From the NCBI GenBank assembly GCA_019188255.1, contig JAETXT010000003.1, positions 3,596,001 to 3,660,000 of the forward strand: 64,000 nucleotides of DNA. Direction: 5' to 3'. Position 1 is the first letter of the stretch; each line of letters begins with the position of its first letter. The notes beneath the pieces are model-generated. The model ran no database searches and had not been told where the DNA came from. It saw only the letters and a list, made by a program, of their open reading frames with translations. Made by a program: the position numbers and the translations under genes. Shown piece by piece: positions 11,772 through 22,700 of this stretch. The stretch is from Verticillium longisporum (lineage: Eukaryota; Ascomycota; Sordariomycetes; Glomerellales; Plectosphaerellaceae).

Positions 11772-12057
11772 TGTTGAGAGGGCTTCACTGCTTATGTGAA
11801 CCCCGTTTCATTGCTTTGGCTGTGCCTGAGAGCTCTGAATAGGTAGGGTAGGTGATATAAGTCTTGTGATGTAGTTGATGATCTCTCTCTGAATTACCAC
11901 TACCTACGTGAGTCAGATATACCCATCTGATTCACCGATCACGTAAGCTGTGATTCACGTGCTCCTGAGAGCTGTGAATCCCAGCCACGGTGATCACCAT
12001 ATCGGTGATCCCCTACCGAGATCACTGCCCTAGGGAACCCCTAATATTGGTTCAACA
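11772..12057 (-). repeat. copia 3' LTR
   Basis: 286 bp, TGTTGAGAGG.. to ..GGTTCAACA on the + strand. Identical to the other LTR except for one missing C in the run at about 12,038-12,041. Confidence 0.95.
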
Positions 12058-12075
12058 CTGGCTCTCTTTTCTTTG
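12058..12075 (-). other. polypurine tract of the copia element
   Basis: On the element's strand the 18 bases next to the 3' LTR are almost all purines (ACAAAGAAAAGAGAGCCAG region), as expected for the plus-strand DNA primer. Confidence 0.75.
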
Positions 12076-12435
12076 TGGATAGAACAGCCGTGAGAACCAA
12101 TATTGGGAGCTGTCGCTAGGGTCGATAGCCGCTCCAACGCGCTTCCAATCTCCAGTCTTCGGCGCGTTAGATCTGCTCTTCCAGCCTTAAAGTGAACAAT
12201 TAACAGTAGGAGAACAATGAATAGGATAAGGAAAAGTGGCGTGCCGTCGTGAAGGGCATGCTGACGATCGCCGAGGAGGAGGAGGCGAAGGGGGTGACGA
12301 CCCCAACAAGGACCTCGATGGTCTTTGTAATGCCGACCGCAAGGCGGCTGGGCGGGCCGCAGCTCTGCGGCTCTTTGACTGCCTCTGGTGGGACTCGCCA
12401 GAGCAGTCAAACTCGGATTCTTCGGATTCCGAGGC

Positions 12436-15400
12436 CTAGTCCGCTTTGCGGAGCGGTTGCTTTGCTGTTTTGCTGATCGCGGGGTCGTCGTTTTTGCTTC
12501 TGGGGTGCTCGTTTTTAGGCTTTGCTGCATTTTTGCTAATATCAATTGCCTTTGCCCCCTGACTGTTCTTTTCTTGACGTTTGACCCATCCTTCAATCCT
12601 GATTGTGACTTCGTTAGAGCTCACTAGCGCTTCCAGTGCCTGGTTTGGCGCTCCCTTGGTCATTGAATCTGCAGGGTTATCGCCTCCGGCGATCCAACGA
12701 ATTTCGTCGACTTCGCGTTCTTCGTAGCTTTGCCGTAACGCCATGAGATCTATCATTAGGCGTTTCTCTGCTGTCGCGCTCAGTTGAACCAGGCATTGGT
12801 AGAGCGAGTAGCTGTCGGTGCAGATAACCATCCGTGGGAGCGGCAGTTCTAAGCGTTTACAGATCTTTTGGAGCGTCTGTTTAAGGACATAAGCCGCGTC
12901 GAAGCCGCTAACCATCCCATAGATCTCGCTAGCCAGAACTGAACGCGTAACCCGTTTACACTTAATGGATTGCCAATGGAGGATATTGCCGCGCACCGTG
13001 AAGGCGTTCTCCTGATCGCAGGAACGTTCGTTACCAAGGAGGACAACGAATCCGATCTGTGAACTTAGGTCCTTATTGTTGGCGAAGGAGCCGTCAACAA
13101 ATACGTAAAGTTGGGCCGTTGAGAGATCCAGGCGCACGTAATTCAGGCCACGGCCTGCGTTGGCGATCTGCCATTGTATGCGTTTGTTGAGCCGTTCAAA
13201 GTCGTCCTCCTGTGGGTTCTTGGCTTGGGCTGCAACAGAGAAATCGAAGGCTGCCTCTGGTTGACAGGTTGAAGCAATATAGGCACCGCGAGCTCTCTGG
13301 GCGATGTATTCCTGCTCTGAGCTCGCTGTCCCTGGGGTTACCAGCTCTAGGCGATCACCTTGGCCTTTCTGTTGAATCGTGAGATCTTCAGTTCCAACTT
13401 TGATGATACAGCCGTTGAAGACGCCGTCAGATCCTGCGTTAAGGACGGAAGCAGGCTTTGCCCGGAAGCCAGCGCTTTCGAGCTCTGTTTGTTCCTTTTG
13501 TATGAACGCGGGCTCTCCGAGGTTGAGGGTGTCGTCAGTCTGCATTCCGACCAGTCCAAAGCTCTCTCCAGCTCTGGTTAGAAGCAAACACGGATCGTAG
13601 CCCGTTGGAACGGCGTTTAGGCGCTCTCTGTGGTGGCGCTGATAGGTTACAAACCAATGGAGACCTGACTCTGCGATGCCATAGAGCGGCTTCACAACGT
13701 GGAAGACGATTCCGTCGGGGTATCTATGCTGTAGCTCCTTGGGAACGCGCAGGAGAACGTTGCGTAACAGATCTGTAGCGCTCTGGGTGTAGGCTTGACT
13801 GATATCACGGAGCATCAACTGGTGGCCACGTTGCTGTAGCGTTGGGGTGATCGCTAGGATCAGTCGTTGGCTACAGCGCATGATCGTGGGCGACTGCGTT
13901 AGCAGGGTTGTCTTCTCCCAGTCACTGTGTCCCTGAACCACCAGTCTTGACTTCTCATATGGGGCTTGAGGGAGGCCTTTCACCTCTCTTACAAGCCGGC
14001 ATCCAAAGATCTTAGCACTGGGAAACGCGGATCTCCTGATCGGCACGATCACTCCAGCTGCCAGGAGTGAGTCGATTTCCTCCCAGTCGGACTGTTCAAA
14101 TGGCTTCCCAGGGGTCGTTATTCTGCCTTCATTGCGTAGTTGAACAGCTAGGTCGTACCCCTGCTGTTCCCTTTTGACAATGAATTGGCGCTCGATCTGT
14201 GAAGTCCCGGTCGCACTGCTCTTGCGATCCGTGAAAGCCGCCTGTAACAGATTCGTGGCGTTTGTTGACTTCCTGGGTCTCCCGCGTCGTCGTGGTAGAA
14301 TTGGCTCTGGGTACTCAAATGGTTCTGGGGTCTCTGGAGTTCGAACCACTATTGTCTCCCCAGCCTGCTGATCCGGCGATCTGTTGTACGGCTTAACGTG
14401 TGTTCCTCTGAACTCCGTTGGGCCGTTAACCATTTCGACCGTGACCGCCGTGTCAGAAACCGATATGACCTTGTAGGGACCGGTCCATTTCTCCCGCTCT
14501 CGGAACACAAGAACGTCGCTTCCCAGCTCCAGCGATCTCGGCAGCAACTGCTTGGTATCTGGTCCGTTACGGGTATTGAGAGCGTCATTGACCTTCCGCT
14601 TGGCGACCATTCGCCGAAGCTCCGCCATCGCCTTATTGACCGCTTCGGCGCGCTGCGCCTGGGTCGCGGTGGGCGCTGAGTTGGCGGTGATCCTGGGCAT
14701 CGCCCCGAATACGAGCAGTGTAGGCACTAATCCGTTGGGCCCAGCGGTGTCGTTTACCGCCTTCACAGCTCCTTGAAGCAGCGATTCTAGGCTCGTGTCG
14801 CGAGACTCTGCCTTCAAGATCTCGTACGCTCTGCGTATCGGCTTATGGTAGCTCTCAACCTTGCCGATTGACCAATGGGCCTCTACAGGGATCTGATGGC
14901 AGGTCATGCCTAGGAGGCGTGCCTCTGCCCTGAACTCTGCGGAGGCAAAGTTCGTTCCAGCGTCAACAGTTACGACGTCTGGAGGCCCAAGGTATGTATC
15001 CAACCAGCACCTCTTGAGAGCTTCCCACGTCGCGCGAGCTGTGAAATTGGGAATGAAAGTTGCGGACTGGAATCCTGTGCTCGCGTCGATCACATGAAGA
15101 ACGGGCTTTCCATCCAAGTGCATAATATCGACCAAAATCTCGTAATTGAAGTCGATATCTGACCTCAGGGCAAACTTGAAGCGTTGCGGGGACTTCCCTT
15201 TGATCTGACAATGGTGGCAGAAGCGGTTTATCAGCTCCAGAGCGTCCCGATTCACGTCCTGGTCTGCTCTCTGGAGCAGGTTCCATAGCTTCTCTACAGA
15301 TGGGTGACCGAACCGCTTGTGAATGCGTCGGAGCTCTGCTTCTGTCAGAAACGCTGCTCCATCGCTCTCTGTCCCCATCATGTATGTGATCCCGGAGCTG

Positions 15401-17673
15401 GTATGGGTCTTCGTATCCAGGAAGAACCATGGGTGGCCCCATTTGCGAAAAATGGGCGTACGCTCCTGGATCTCCCCAACGCGCTTTACCAGCTCGTTAC
15501 GCGTGTTGTCTAGGTAGACTCCGAGATCGTCCATATCCTTGATGCAAAGCAGGAATGGGGTATCCGTTGGGACGATATGGAACGTGATTCTCCCAATTGG
15601 CGTTGGAACAGTGATCTCCTCCGTCGTGGAAATGGGATTTCCTGCTCCGAATCTCACTCTGGCCCCTATTCCCTGCTTGTTGACTGTTAGGCTTGGTATT
15701 AGGGCTATTAGGGCCCTTGTTTGTGAAGCTCCTGCTGTGGAAACTGATGCCGCGCCTGTATCAGGGATGATGCCGTACCACGTGGAAGTGCTATTGATCT
15801 GATACTGGGTGAAGAGCTGCTCTATCGGAGCTGTCATTTCAGCCTTCGGACTGCTCCCCCTGATTCTGTGTTGGAACGACTCATTTGCTAGGAAGTGTGC
15901 AGTATGGGCATTCATCAGTTCGCTCTCGGGATCAGACCCAAAGGCATCGTCTGCTCCCAGCTCATCGGAAGTGGGATTGTCTGATTCCGAGCTCTCAGCA
16001 GGTTCCATTGCTGTTAAAAACTGACGGTATCCCTTCCGCTGATCCCCACGCGCTTCCTGCATGCGTTTCCACTGCTCTTTCGAACGTTGTTGCTCCTCGG
16101 GAGAGTGCTTCGTCGATCTGCAGTCTCGTTTAGAGCATATCCAGCATTTGCGAATTCTGGATGGCTGACGATCATTGGTTCTGCGTACCGACTGCTCTCT
16201 GCGATCTCCCCTTCCACTGGCTTGGCGATATCCGCTCCCATAACGTCTGTCGGTGTAGAAGTGCCCAGGCGTTCTGGTGTTCTCCTCCACCTTCAGTGTG
16301 CTCTTGAGCTGTGCGGATAGCGCATTGAAAGATCGCTCCGGCCTTGCTAGTGCAATCTTCAGCTCTGGGACGCCTTGAACCGCCCTCAGAGTGTTCACAT
16401 AGAGATGAGTCTCTTCCTTGAACGCAGGGCCAAGTGCTCTCTGGCACCGCTGAAGCCTATCCAGAAGGATCTGGAGAACTTCCATTCGCGGCTTTCCTGC
16501 GTTATCAGCTTCTGCCGCTATAGAGTGGAACGTCATCGAGCTCCAGTCTGTATGATACTGTGCTCTGTTGATCTCCGAATCGAACTGTTGTTTGATCGCT
16601 AGGTACATTTGACGGAGTCCCATGCTCCGGTTCATGTGCTCTAGGAAGAAAGTTTGCGCGCGCCCTGAAAGTATACTCGGGAAGAGCGCGTGGAGCTGCG
16701 TATAGCGGATTTGCAGCAGTTCGCAAACGTCCGTGAAGATACGCATTTTATCGTCAAGGATATCGTATGTCTCCCCAGAGTAATTGCTCTCCTTGTTCCA
16801 GAGCGATGCGAATTGCTTGATTACAGCTCCGTCGATCGGTGAATTCACCGATTCGTGTGGCGGCAGAGCATGGTACCAAGCTGGTGGGTTCTGGGTGACA
16901 TTTGGGGGTGGGGTCTCATTTCTTCGCGATTGAGGCGTGATCTCTCGTTGGCTGGATTGCCTGCTCCGTTGATCAGACAACCCTGGAACCAGGGGCTGTC
17001 GGGGATCTGTCCTCCCCGTTCGTAGTTTTCGGATTTGGGATAGCTGGGCGTTCCCCGTGGGTTGCTGCTCGTCGTCCCACTGGTCTCGCTGTTCCTCTGC
17101 TCTTTGGAGCACTGAATCCCGGTCGGCAGTGATCGACTCCGTCGCGTCGGGCATCTCTTCCCATGAAAGCATTGGGACTAGTCTCTTCGACGTCTTAGCG
17201 TTTGCTGCTCCTGGAAGAGGGATCCCGCGCTCTGCTAGATACACCTTCAGCGCTCGAGTGATCGTTGTATTGCAGGAGTCAAAGTCCTCTTCGGTCCAGC
17301 CCTGGAAGTCTTCGATAAACGCCTCCAGGAGGTGAACTCCCTTCATGGTCCCGTATGCGCTCATTGCCTTAAGGATCCAGGCGCTCTTGAGATCTGCGGA
17401 TGCCGAATCCAGTGATCCAGGGAACCGTGATTCTGCTCCATTAACGATGAAGTCAATATCGAGACCCTTCCTGACCTTCTGCGTTAGGCGTGATATGCCG
17501 AGTTCTTCCAGAATGCCGTCGAACTCCTGTTGCATCTTTTCAGCGCTCTCTGGCTCTGTCACGGAGCTATTGCCGTGATCCGAGGAGCTCATTGTCGCTG
17601 ATTTTGTTGAAGCTCTGCTACGGCTGATTGACTGTTCCGTAGAGCTTCGTTTGTCGGGTTTGGTGGCTAGCAA
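12436..17673 (-). CDS. copia Gag-Pol polyprotein, 1,745 residues
   Basis: A single open frame encodes all functions needed for retrotransposition. The N-terminal ~480 residues are Gag. A variant zinc knuckle of spacing CX2CX4CX4H lies near residue 507 (CWIC..C..H). The aspartic protease follows with PDTGA near 639. Integrase shows HKRFGH and CHHC (about 784-815) and the D, D, E triad in LVDIM, TVDAGTNF and KVESYH (about 848, 904, 939). Reverse transcriptase has LRDISQAYTQS near 1290 and the catalytic MQTDDT near 1377, a Thr-Asp-Asp variant of the usual YVDD. RNase H retains VDGSF, SEIYG, CTDSYS and GDNPADS (about 1529-1665). No stop, frameshift or missing catalytic residue is visible, so the element may be active. 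Gag and Pol are in one frame, without a recoding site. Confidence 0.95.
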   Translation of the reverse strand: MLATKPDKRSSTEQSISRSRASTKSATMSSSDHGNSSVTEPESAEKMQQEFDGILEELGISRLTQKVRKGLDIDFIVNGAESRFPGSLDSASADLKSAWILKAMSAYGTMKGVHLLEAFIEDFQGWTEEDFDSCNTTITRALKVYLAERGIPLPGAANAKTSKRLVPMLSWEEMPDATESITADRDSVLQRAEEQRDQWDDEQQPTGNAQLSQIRKLRTGRTDPRQPLVPGLSDQRSRQSSQREITPQSRRNETPPPNVTQNPPAWYHALPPHESVNSPIDGAVIKQFASLWNKESNYSGETYDILDDKMRIFTDVCELLQIRYTQLHALFPSILSGRAQTFFLEHMNRSMGLRQMYLAIKQQFDSEINRAQYHTDWSSMTFHSIAAEADNAGKPRMEVLQILLDRLQRCQRALGPAFKEETHLYVNTLRAVQGVPELKIALARPERSFNALSAQLKSTLKVEENTRTPGHFYTDRRYGSGYRQASGRGDRREQSVRRTNDRQPSRIRKCWICSKRDCRSTKHSPEEQQRSKEQWKRMQEARGDQRKGYRQFLTAMEPAESSESDNPTSDELGADDAFGSDPESELMNAHTAHFLANESFQHRIRGSSPKAEMTAPIEQLFTQYQINSTSTWYGIIPDTGAASVSTAGASQTRALIALIPSLTVNKQGIGARVRFGAGNPISTTEEITVPTPIGRITFHIVPTDTPFLLCIKDMDDLGVYLDNTRNELVKRVGEIQERTPIFRKWGHPWFFLDTKTHTSSGITYMMGTESDGAAFLTEAELRRIHKRFGHPSVEKLWNLLQRADQDVNRDALELINRFCHHCQIKGKSPQRFKFALRSDIDFNYEILVDIMHLDGKPVLHVIDASTGFQSATFIPNFTARATWEALKRCWLDTYLGPPDVVTVDAGTNFASAEFRAEARLLGMTCHQIPVEAHWSIGKVESYHKPIRRAYEILKAESRDTSLESLLQGAVKAVNDTAGPNGLVPTLLVFGAMPRITANSAPTATQAQRAEAVNKAMAELRRMVAKRKVNDALNTRNGPDTKQLLPRSLELGSDVLVFREREKWTGPYKVISVSDTAVTVEMVNGPTEFRGTHVKPYNRSPDQQAGETIVVRTPETPEPFEYPEPILPRRRGRPRKSTNATNLLQAAFTDRKSSATGTSQIERQFIVKREQQGYDLAVQLRNEGRITTPGKPFEQSDWEEIDSLLAAGVIVPIRRSAFPSAKIFGCRLVREVKGLPQAPYEKSRLVVQGHSDWEKTTLLTQSPTIMRCSQRLILAITPTLQQRGHQLMLRDISQAYTQSATDLLRNVLLRVPKELQHRYPDGIVFHVVKPLYGIAESGLHWFVTYQRHHRERLNAVPTGYDPCLLLTRAGESFGLVGMQTDDTLNLGEPAFIQKEQTELESAGFRAKPASVLNAGSDGVFNGCIIKVGTEDLTIQQKGQGDRLELVTPGTASSEQEYIAQRARGAYIASTCQPEAAFDFSVAAQAKNPQEDDFERLNKRIQWQIANAGRGLNYVRLDLSTAQLYVFVDGSFANNKDLSSQIGFVVLLGNERSCDQENAFTVRGNILHWQSIKCKRVTRSVLASEIYGMVSGFDAAYVLKQTLQKICKRLELPLPRMVICTDSYSLYQCLVQLSATAEKRLMIDLMALRQSYEEREVDEIRWIAGGDNPADSMTKGAPNQALEALVSSNEVTIRIEGWVKRQEKNSQGAKAIDISKNAAKPKNEHPRSKNDDPAISKTAKQPLRKAD

Positions 17674-17702
17674 TATAGCCTAGGTGGTGATCTTGGGCGT
17701 AG

Positions 17703-17815
17703 GAGTCCTGAGGTACTCGAAGCAGACGGTGCTCCTACAGATCACGTAACAGGGGATTTCCCTGCTACCAAGCTCTCACAAGAGTCCTGAAGTACTCAAA
17801 GCAAACGGTGCTCTT
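17703..17815. repeat. imperfect direct repeat in the copia leader
   Basis: A 34-base unit at 17,703-17,736 recurs at 17,782-17,815. The differences are transitions only (G to A three times, C to T once). Confidence 0.75.
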
Positions 17816-17922
17816 GCGATCACTTGTAAAGTGTAACCGATGAGCTCACGCACAGCGAATTTGCTATCCGTGGGATCGATCCTGACTTTTCCAGCTCTAG
17901 CTGTTCTGTGTTACGTTGAACG

Positions 17923-17940
17923 CAACACTGATCAGTGTTG
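17923..17940 (-). other. 18-bp perfect palindrome at the copia 5' LTR / primer-site junction
   Basis: CAACACTGATCAGTGTTG is its own reverse complement and spans the last five bases of the 5' LTR and the first 13 internal bases, where the reverse-transcription primer must anneal. I see no obvious match to the usual initiator-tRNA primer site. Confidence 0.7.
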
Positions 17941-18222
17941 AGAGGGCTTCACTGCTTATGTGAACCCCGTTTCATTGCTTTGGCTGTGCCTGAGAGCTCT
18001 GAATAGGTAGGGTAGGTGATATAAGTCTTGTGATGTAGTTGATGATCTCTCTCTGAATTACCACTACCTACGTGAGTCAGATATACCCATCTGATTCACC
18101 GATCACGTAAGCTGTGATTCACGTGCTCCTGAGAGCTGTGAATCCCAGCCACGGTGATCACCATATCGGTGATCCCCTACCGAGATCACTGCCCTAGGGA
18201 ACCCCCTAATATTGGTTCAACA
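17936..18222 (-). repeat. copia 5' LTR
   Basis: 287 bp, matching 11,772-12,057 apart from one extra C. It is the promoter-bearing LTR for the minus-strand element. Confidence 0.95.
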
Positions 18223-19740
18223 ATTATAGACTTTAATAAGTTCTATAAGAGAGATAAAATAATAATCGAGAAGGCCTTCTATTAATAGCTCTCTAGTAAG
18301 TTAGTAGGCCTAATATAGTATATTAGCGTTTAAAGTACTATAGATTTCCTTAGAGTTAATATCTATAAATATAGAGCTATCTCCTAATAGGGAGCCTTCT
18401 AGGGTATTATTAGATTAATTCTAATTATCCTCTCTTATATTTATATTACCGATTAGAGTATCCGGATAATTAGCTATAATCTAGGATATAAGACTTAATA
18501 TTAGCTATAATTATCCTACTCCCTAGGCCTATAGGGTAGTTAAGTAATTTAGAGTACTTATAATATATAATATCTCCTTAAGTAGGGTACTTATAGCTAT
18601 ATAGTCGTAGGCTAAGCGGGATATAATAAGTAGGAAGGGTTATAGTCTTAAGGGTTCGTTTATTAGTACTAGCTCTATAAGCGTCCCTCCCGCTTTCCTA
18701 CTCTTACCTTAGATCTCTAGTACTAAGATAGGTAGGTAGGTAGTTTAATATAATATATATAATAGATATCGTCGGATATACCTCCTCTAGAGCTAAAGCT
18801 CTTAGGGTACGAGAATTAGAGATAGATAATATATAATAGGATAGGTAGCGTATATAAGGTAGGTAGTAATATAGGTAAGTAATAAGAAGTAAAGGAAGAA
18901 GAAGAGAGAGAGAAGGCTTATTTCCTATTATTAAGACCCTAAATATAGTATTATAAATACTCCTTCCTAGATTAACCCTCTAATTAGGTAGCTATTAATA
19001 ACTATCTTCTAATATAATTACCTTTATTATTATATTATAGCTACTTTAACTTTATACCTTAGTCTTCTTAGTAATTTTTTAAAGGATAGTTATCTATCCT
19101 CTATAGCTAGGTATCCTTACCTCGGGCAGAACTCCTTTAAGTAATCCTAATACCGCTTAAGGGCTATAGGAGTATTATTTAGTTTCTTAATTCTATATAT
19201 CCTCTAATTATATCGTTTCGATATCTAGAAGGGCCCCCGCTAGCGGGCCTCTAACTTCAGTAATTTACCTTCCTAGACTAGTATTATTAGAGTACTAGTA
19301 ATGAATAGTTATATAGTCCATTATAGGTATTTAGCTATAGTAGCTTTCTCCTTAGAGGTATAATAAATATAGTCTCGATAGAACTTAATTCGTACTATCT
19401 ATACTTCTATAGTATTAGCCTAGGAAATGGAAATCTCCTCTAATCTCTAGCTAGGCTTAGTTATAGTAGCTAGGAGTAAGGTTCGTATTAGGGTTAGAAA
19501 CTACTCTTCTATATTACCTATTAATAGGATCCTATATATAATCTTATATAGGGAGTATCCTATTAGAGCTATATATCTAGAGTTTAGAGCCTTAATATAC
19601 TATTAGTAATCTAAGTCCTAGTCTATATATCTAGCTCCTATATAATTTATTACCTATTATATTAACCTATTAATTACTTCTATTATATTAAAGCTTTTAT
19701 ATAACTAAGCTAGTCCTAGGATTACGCTTACGCTCTTATA

Positions 19741-22700
19741 GGCTAGGCCGTCTATAAACTCTATAGCTATAAAAGCTAAGCTAGTATCTAGGTAAAAGGC
19801 TAATAGTAATATATTAACTTTAATTATCTAGGCTAGTACGGTCTTTAGTATCTCCGTAGCTATAATTCCTATTATTAGGAAAGCCTAGGTAAATCGGCTA
19901 AAGTAGTCTACTAGTACTAGGATATAGCGATAGTATCTTATAGTAGCTAGGAAGGGCCCTAGGTAATTAATACCTATAAGTTAAAAGGGTTTATAGACCT
20001 AGACGTCTATAGGAGGAGCTTTAGGCTTATTTAGTTAATATCTCGTATATATCTAGTAGCCGGCAATATAATTAATAATATCTAATACTATACGGGGCTA
20101 GTATACTAATACTATAAGCTTCCTTATCGTAGAGTTAGGTCCCTAGTATCCTATATTATTATAAGCGGCCTTTAATATACTTACTACTTCGCTCTTAACT
20201 AAGTATAACTACTATAGGCCCCTACCTATATAATAAAGGAGCTTTATATTTTCGATCTTATAATAGATAGCCTAGGCTATAATAGCCCTCTTCTAGTATC
20301 TACTCTAGCTATTAGTAGCTATAGTTAATATTAGGAATATAATAATATCCTTATACTATTATAACTCTATATACTTACCTAGCCTAGGAAGTTTAAGTAT
20401 AGTATTCGATATATATATAGATAAGATACGACCCCTTAATCGTTGCTCGTTCGCTAGTAGAAGACTTAATTTAAAGTCCTAGACTAGAATATTAAGTTTA
20501 GCTCTCTATAAAGTATAAGGCTATAGGCTTATTAGGTAGCTTAGGGATACTATATCCTATACTAGTTATTAGGCTACTAGTCTCTTAGTCTTATACTTCT
20601 TAGTAGCTTATTATATTAGGTCTTAATAGCCTCCCGAACTATCCTTCTAGATCTATATACTATTATTATCTTAGCTCCTAAATTAGGATAGGTTATTATT
20701 ATATTTAACTAAGCTAAAGATAGTTTAGGAGAGGGTATCTATAGCCTTCTTACGCTCTCCTAGGATATATTAGATTTCTAGGTTTAATAGTCGAAGCTCT
20801 ATTACCTATTAAGTATAGATGCTATTATAGTAACCTAATAATAAGAACTATATAAGTAGTCGATAGTTAGTATAGATAGTTAATACCTTCTTAGTATAGA
20901 AATAGTACTAATAATATCTATAGAATTCTACGATTATATATAGTTCTCGCTTATAAATACTTTAATTTCATTATATCTTTATAAATAAGAATATATTATA
21001 TAGGAGCGGCTTATTAACCCCTCCCTAGGCCTATATAACTACGTATCTAGTACTAAACCCGGATATATCTATATATATTTTAACTAGCTCTCTAATATAG
21101 TATCCCTATATTTTAATCGCTTAGGCGTATATAGTTCTAAGGGTAGTAAATACTAGTAACTCGGTATTATTCTATTACTATATAATATTCCTAGTTAATC
21201 TATAAAGTAGCCTAGATAGCTCTATATAGTTAGGAATCTAGCAATAATATAGTCCTAAGGCTCTAAGGAATAATCTAACTTATATTTAGCCCTATAGTAT
21301 AGGCTATTTACTAAGCTTTTTTATATATTCTAGCTTAACTATTATTAGACTATTAATATTATAGTTCTAGCTAATAGCTATAATTAAATCTAAGCTAAAG
21401 CGAAGTTTTAAGAATAATAGCTTTAATATAGACTAGAGTAATCGGGGTAATAGGTAATGCTTTAGGAAGGACTATTATATTCGGAAATCTATATAAGTAA
21501 TAAAAATATTATCGAAGTAGTTAGTCGTAGGCGCTAGTCCTCTAGGTTCTAAGGGGATTATTATTAAGGGTTTAGTATATAGTCTAGGAATAGGCCCTAG
21601 TACTATCTTTATAGCTTCTATTATTAAATAAGTAATAGTCTAAGATCCTTATAGTATCTAGGTAGGTTATAGTTATAGGAATTTATTTATAGTAAATATA
21701 AAAACTAAGCGGGAATCTAGATATACTCTAATAGACTAGTAAGCATACTTTAAATCTAGTACACTATATAAGCTAATTTATAAGTCTATAAGCTTATTAT
21801 AGACCTTATTTAGCTAGGTAATTAATATCCTAAATATCTCTTTAGTTATATAGTTATAATTAAATATAAGCCTATACTTAGCCTAAGGGTCTACTTCCCG
21901 TCTAGACTTAATTACTAGGATAGGTTTAGCTCTCTAATTCGATAGGGTACTATTCGTTAATAATATAGACTTATATATATTAGCTTTAATACCGTCCTAG
22001 ATTAGCTTATATAGCTAGTATTGCTCTACTGGTATTTAGCGTTTCCTAGGGGACCTATTCTAGGGTTAGGTTCTAGGCTTTAAGCGTATATAGTATTTAT
22101 ATAGGTCTGTTAGTAGAATATTATATATTAAGTTTATAGTAAGTCTATAGTAGGTATATAGAGTCCTTATTATATCCTTATATAGGTCTTCTAGTACTAG
22201 TAGCCCTAGTATATATCTAGAGTCCTTAATCTATTATATAACGATATCTATAGGTATAGCCTTATCCATTAATAAGCGTTTAATATATTGCTCGGTTAGG
22301 AAGTATAGGCTAGGTTAATAGTCTAGATTAGTACCCTTAGGGGTAGTCCTCTAGAGCTCCTCGTCCAGATCTAGTTCCGTAGCTATAGTTATAGAATAGG
22401 CTCCTAGATACTTAGGCTTCAACTATTAATTTTAATAATAATATAAGCCTTTAGCCTATATATATAATATATTATTCTATATAGCTACCCTTAGAGTATA
22501 AAAAATCGATTATATTAAATAAGCTCTAATTAAGTAATTAAATCCGCTAATAATATCGCTATCTAGATATAGTTTTCCGATTTATTTAGGTTATATAATT
22601 AGAATTAGTTTTCCGATTTAGAATAAGCTTCTATATCTATATCCTTAATATCGTCTAAGTTATTATATTAATTATCGGTAGATAAGTCTTTAGTATTAAT

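Larger units (their letters stand above)
11772..18222 (-). mobile_element. Ty1/copia LTR retrotransposon, apparently intact and recent
   Basis: A 6,451-bp element of normal base composition inserted in the AT-rich gypsy relic. It has LTRs of 286 and 287 bp that differ only by one extra C, canonical TGTTGA..TCAACA termini, one uninterrupted Gag-Pol frame (17,673-12,436), a purine tract beside the 3' LTR and no RIP damage. I find no 5-bp target duplication: the flanks are GTAAT on the left and ATTAT on the right. Confidence 0.95.
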
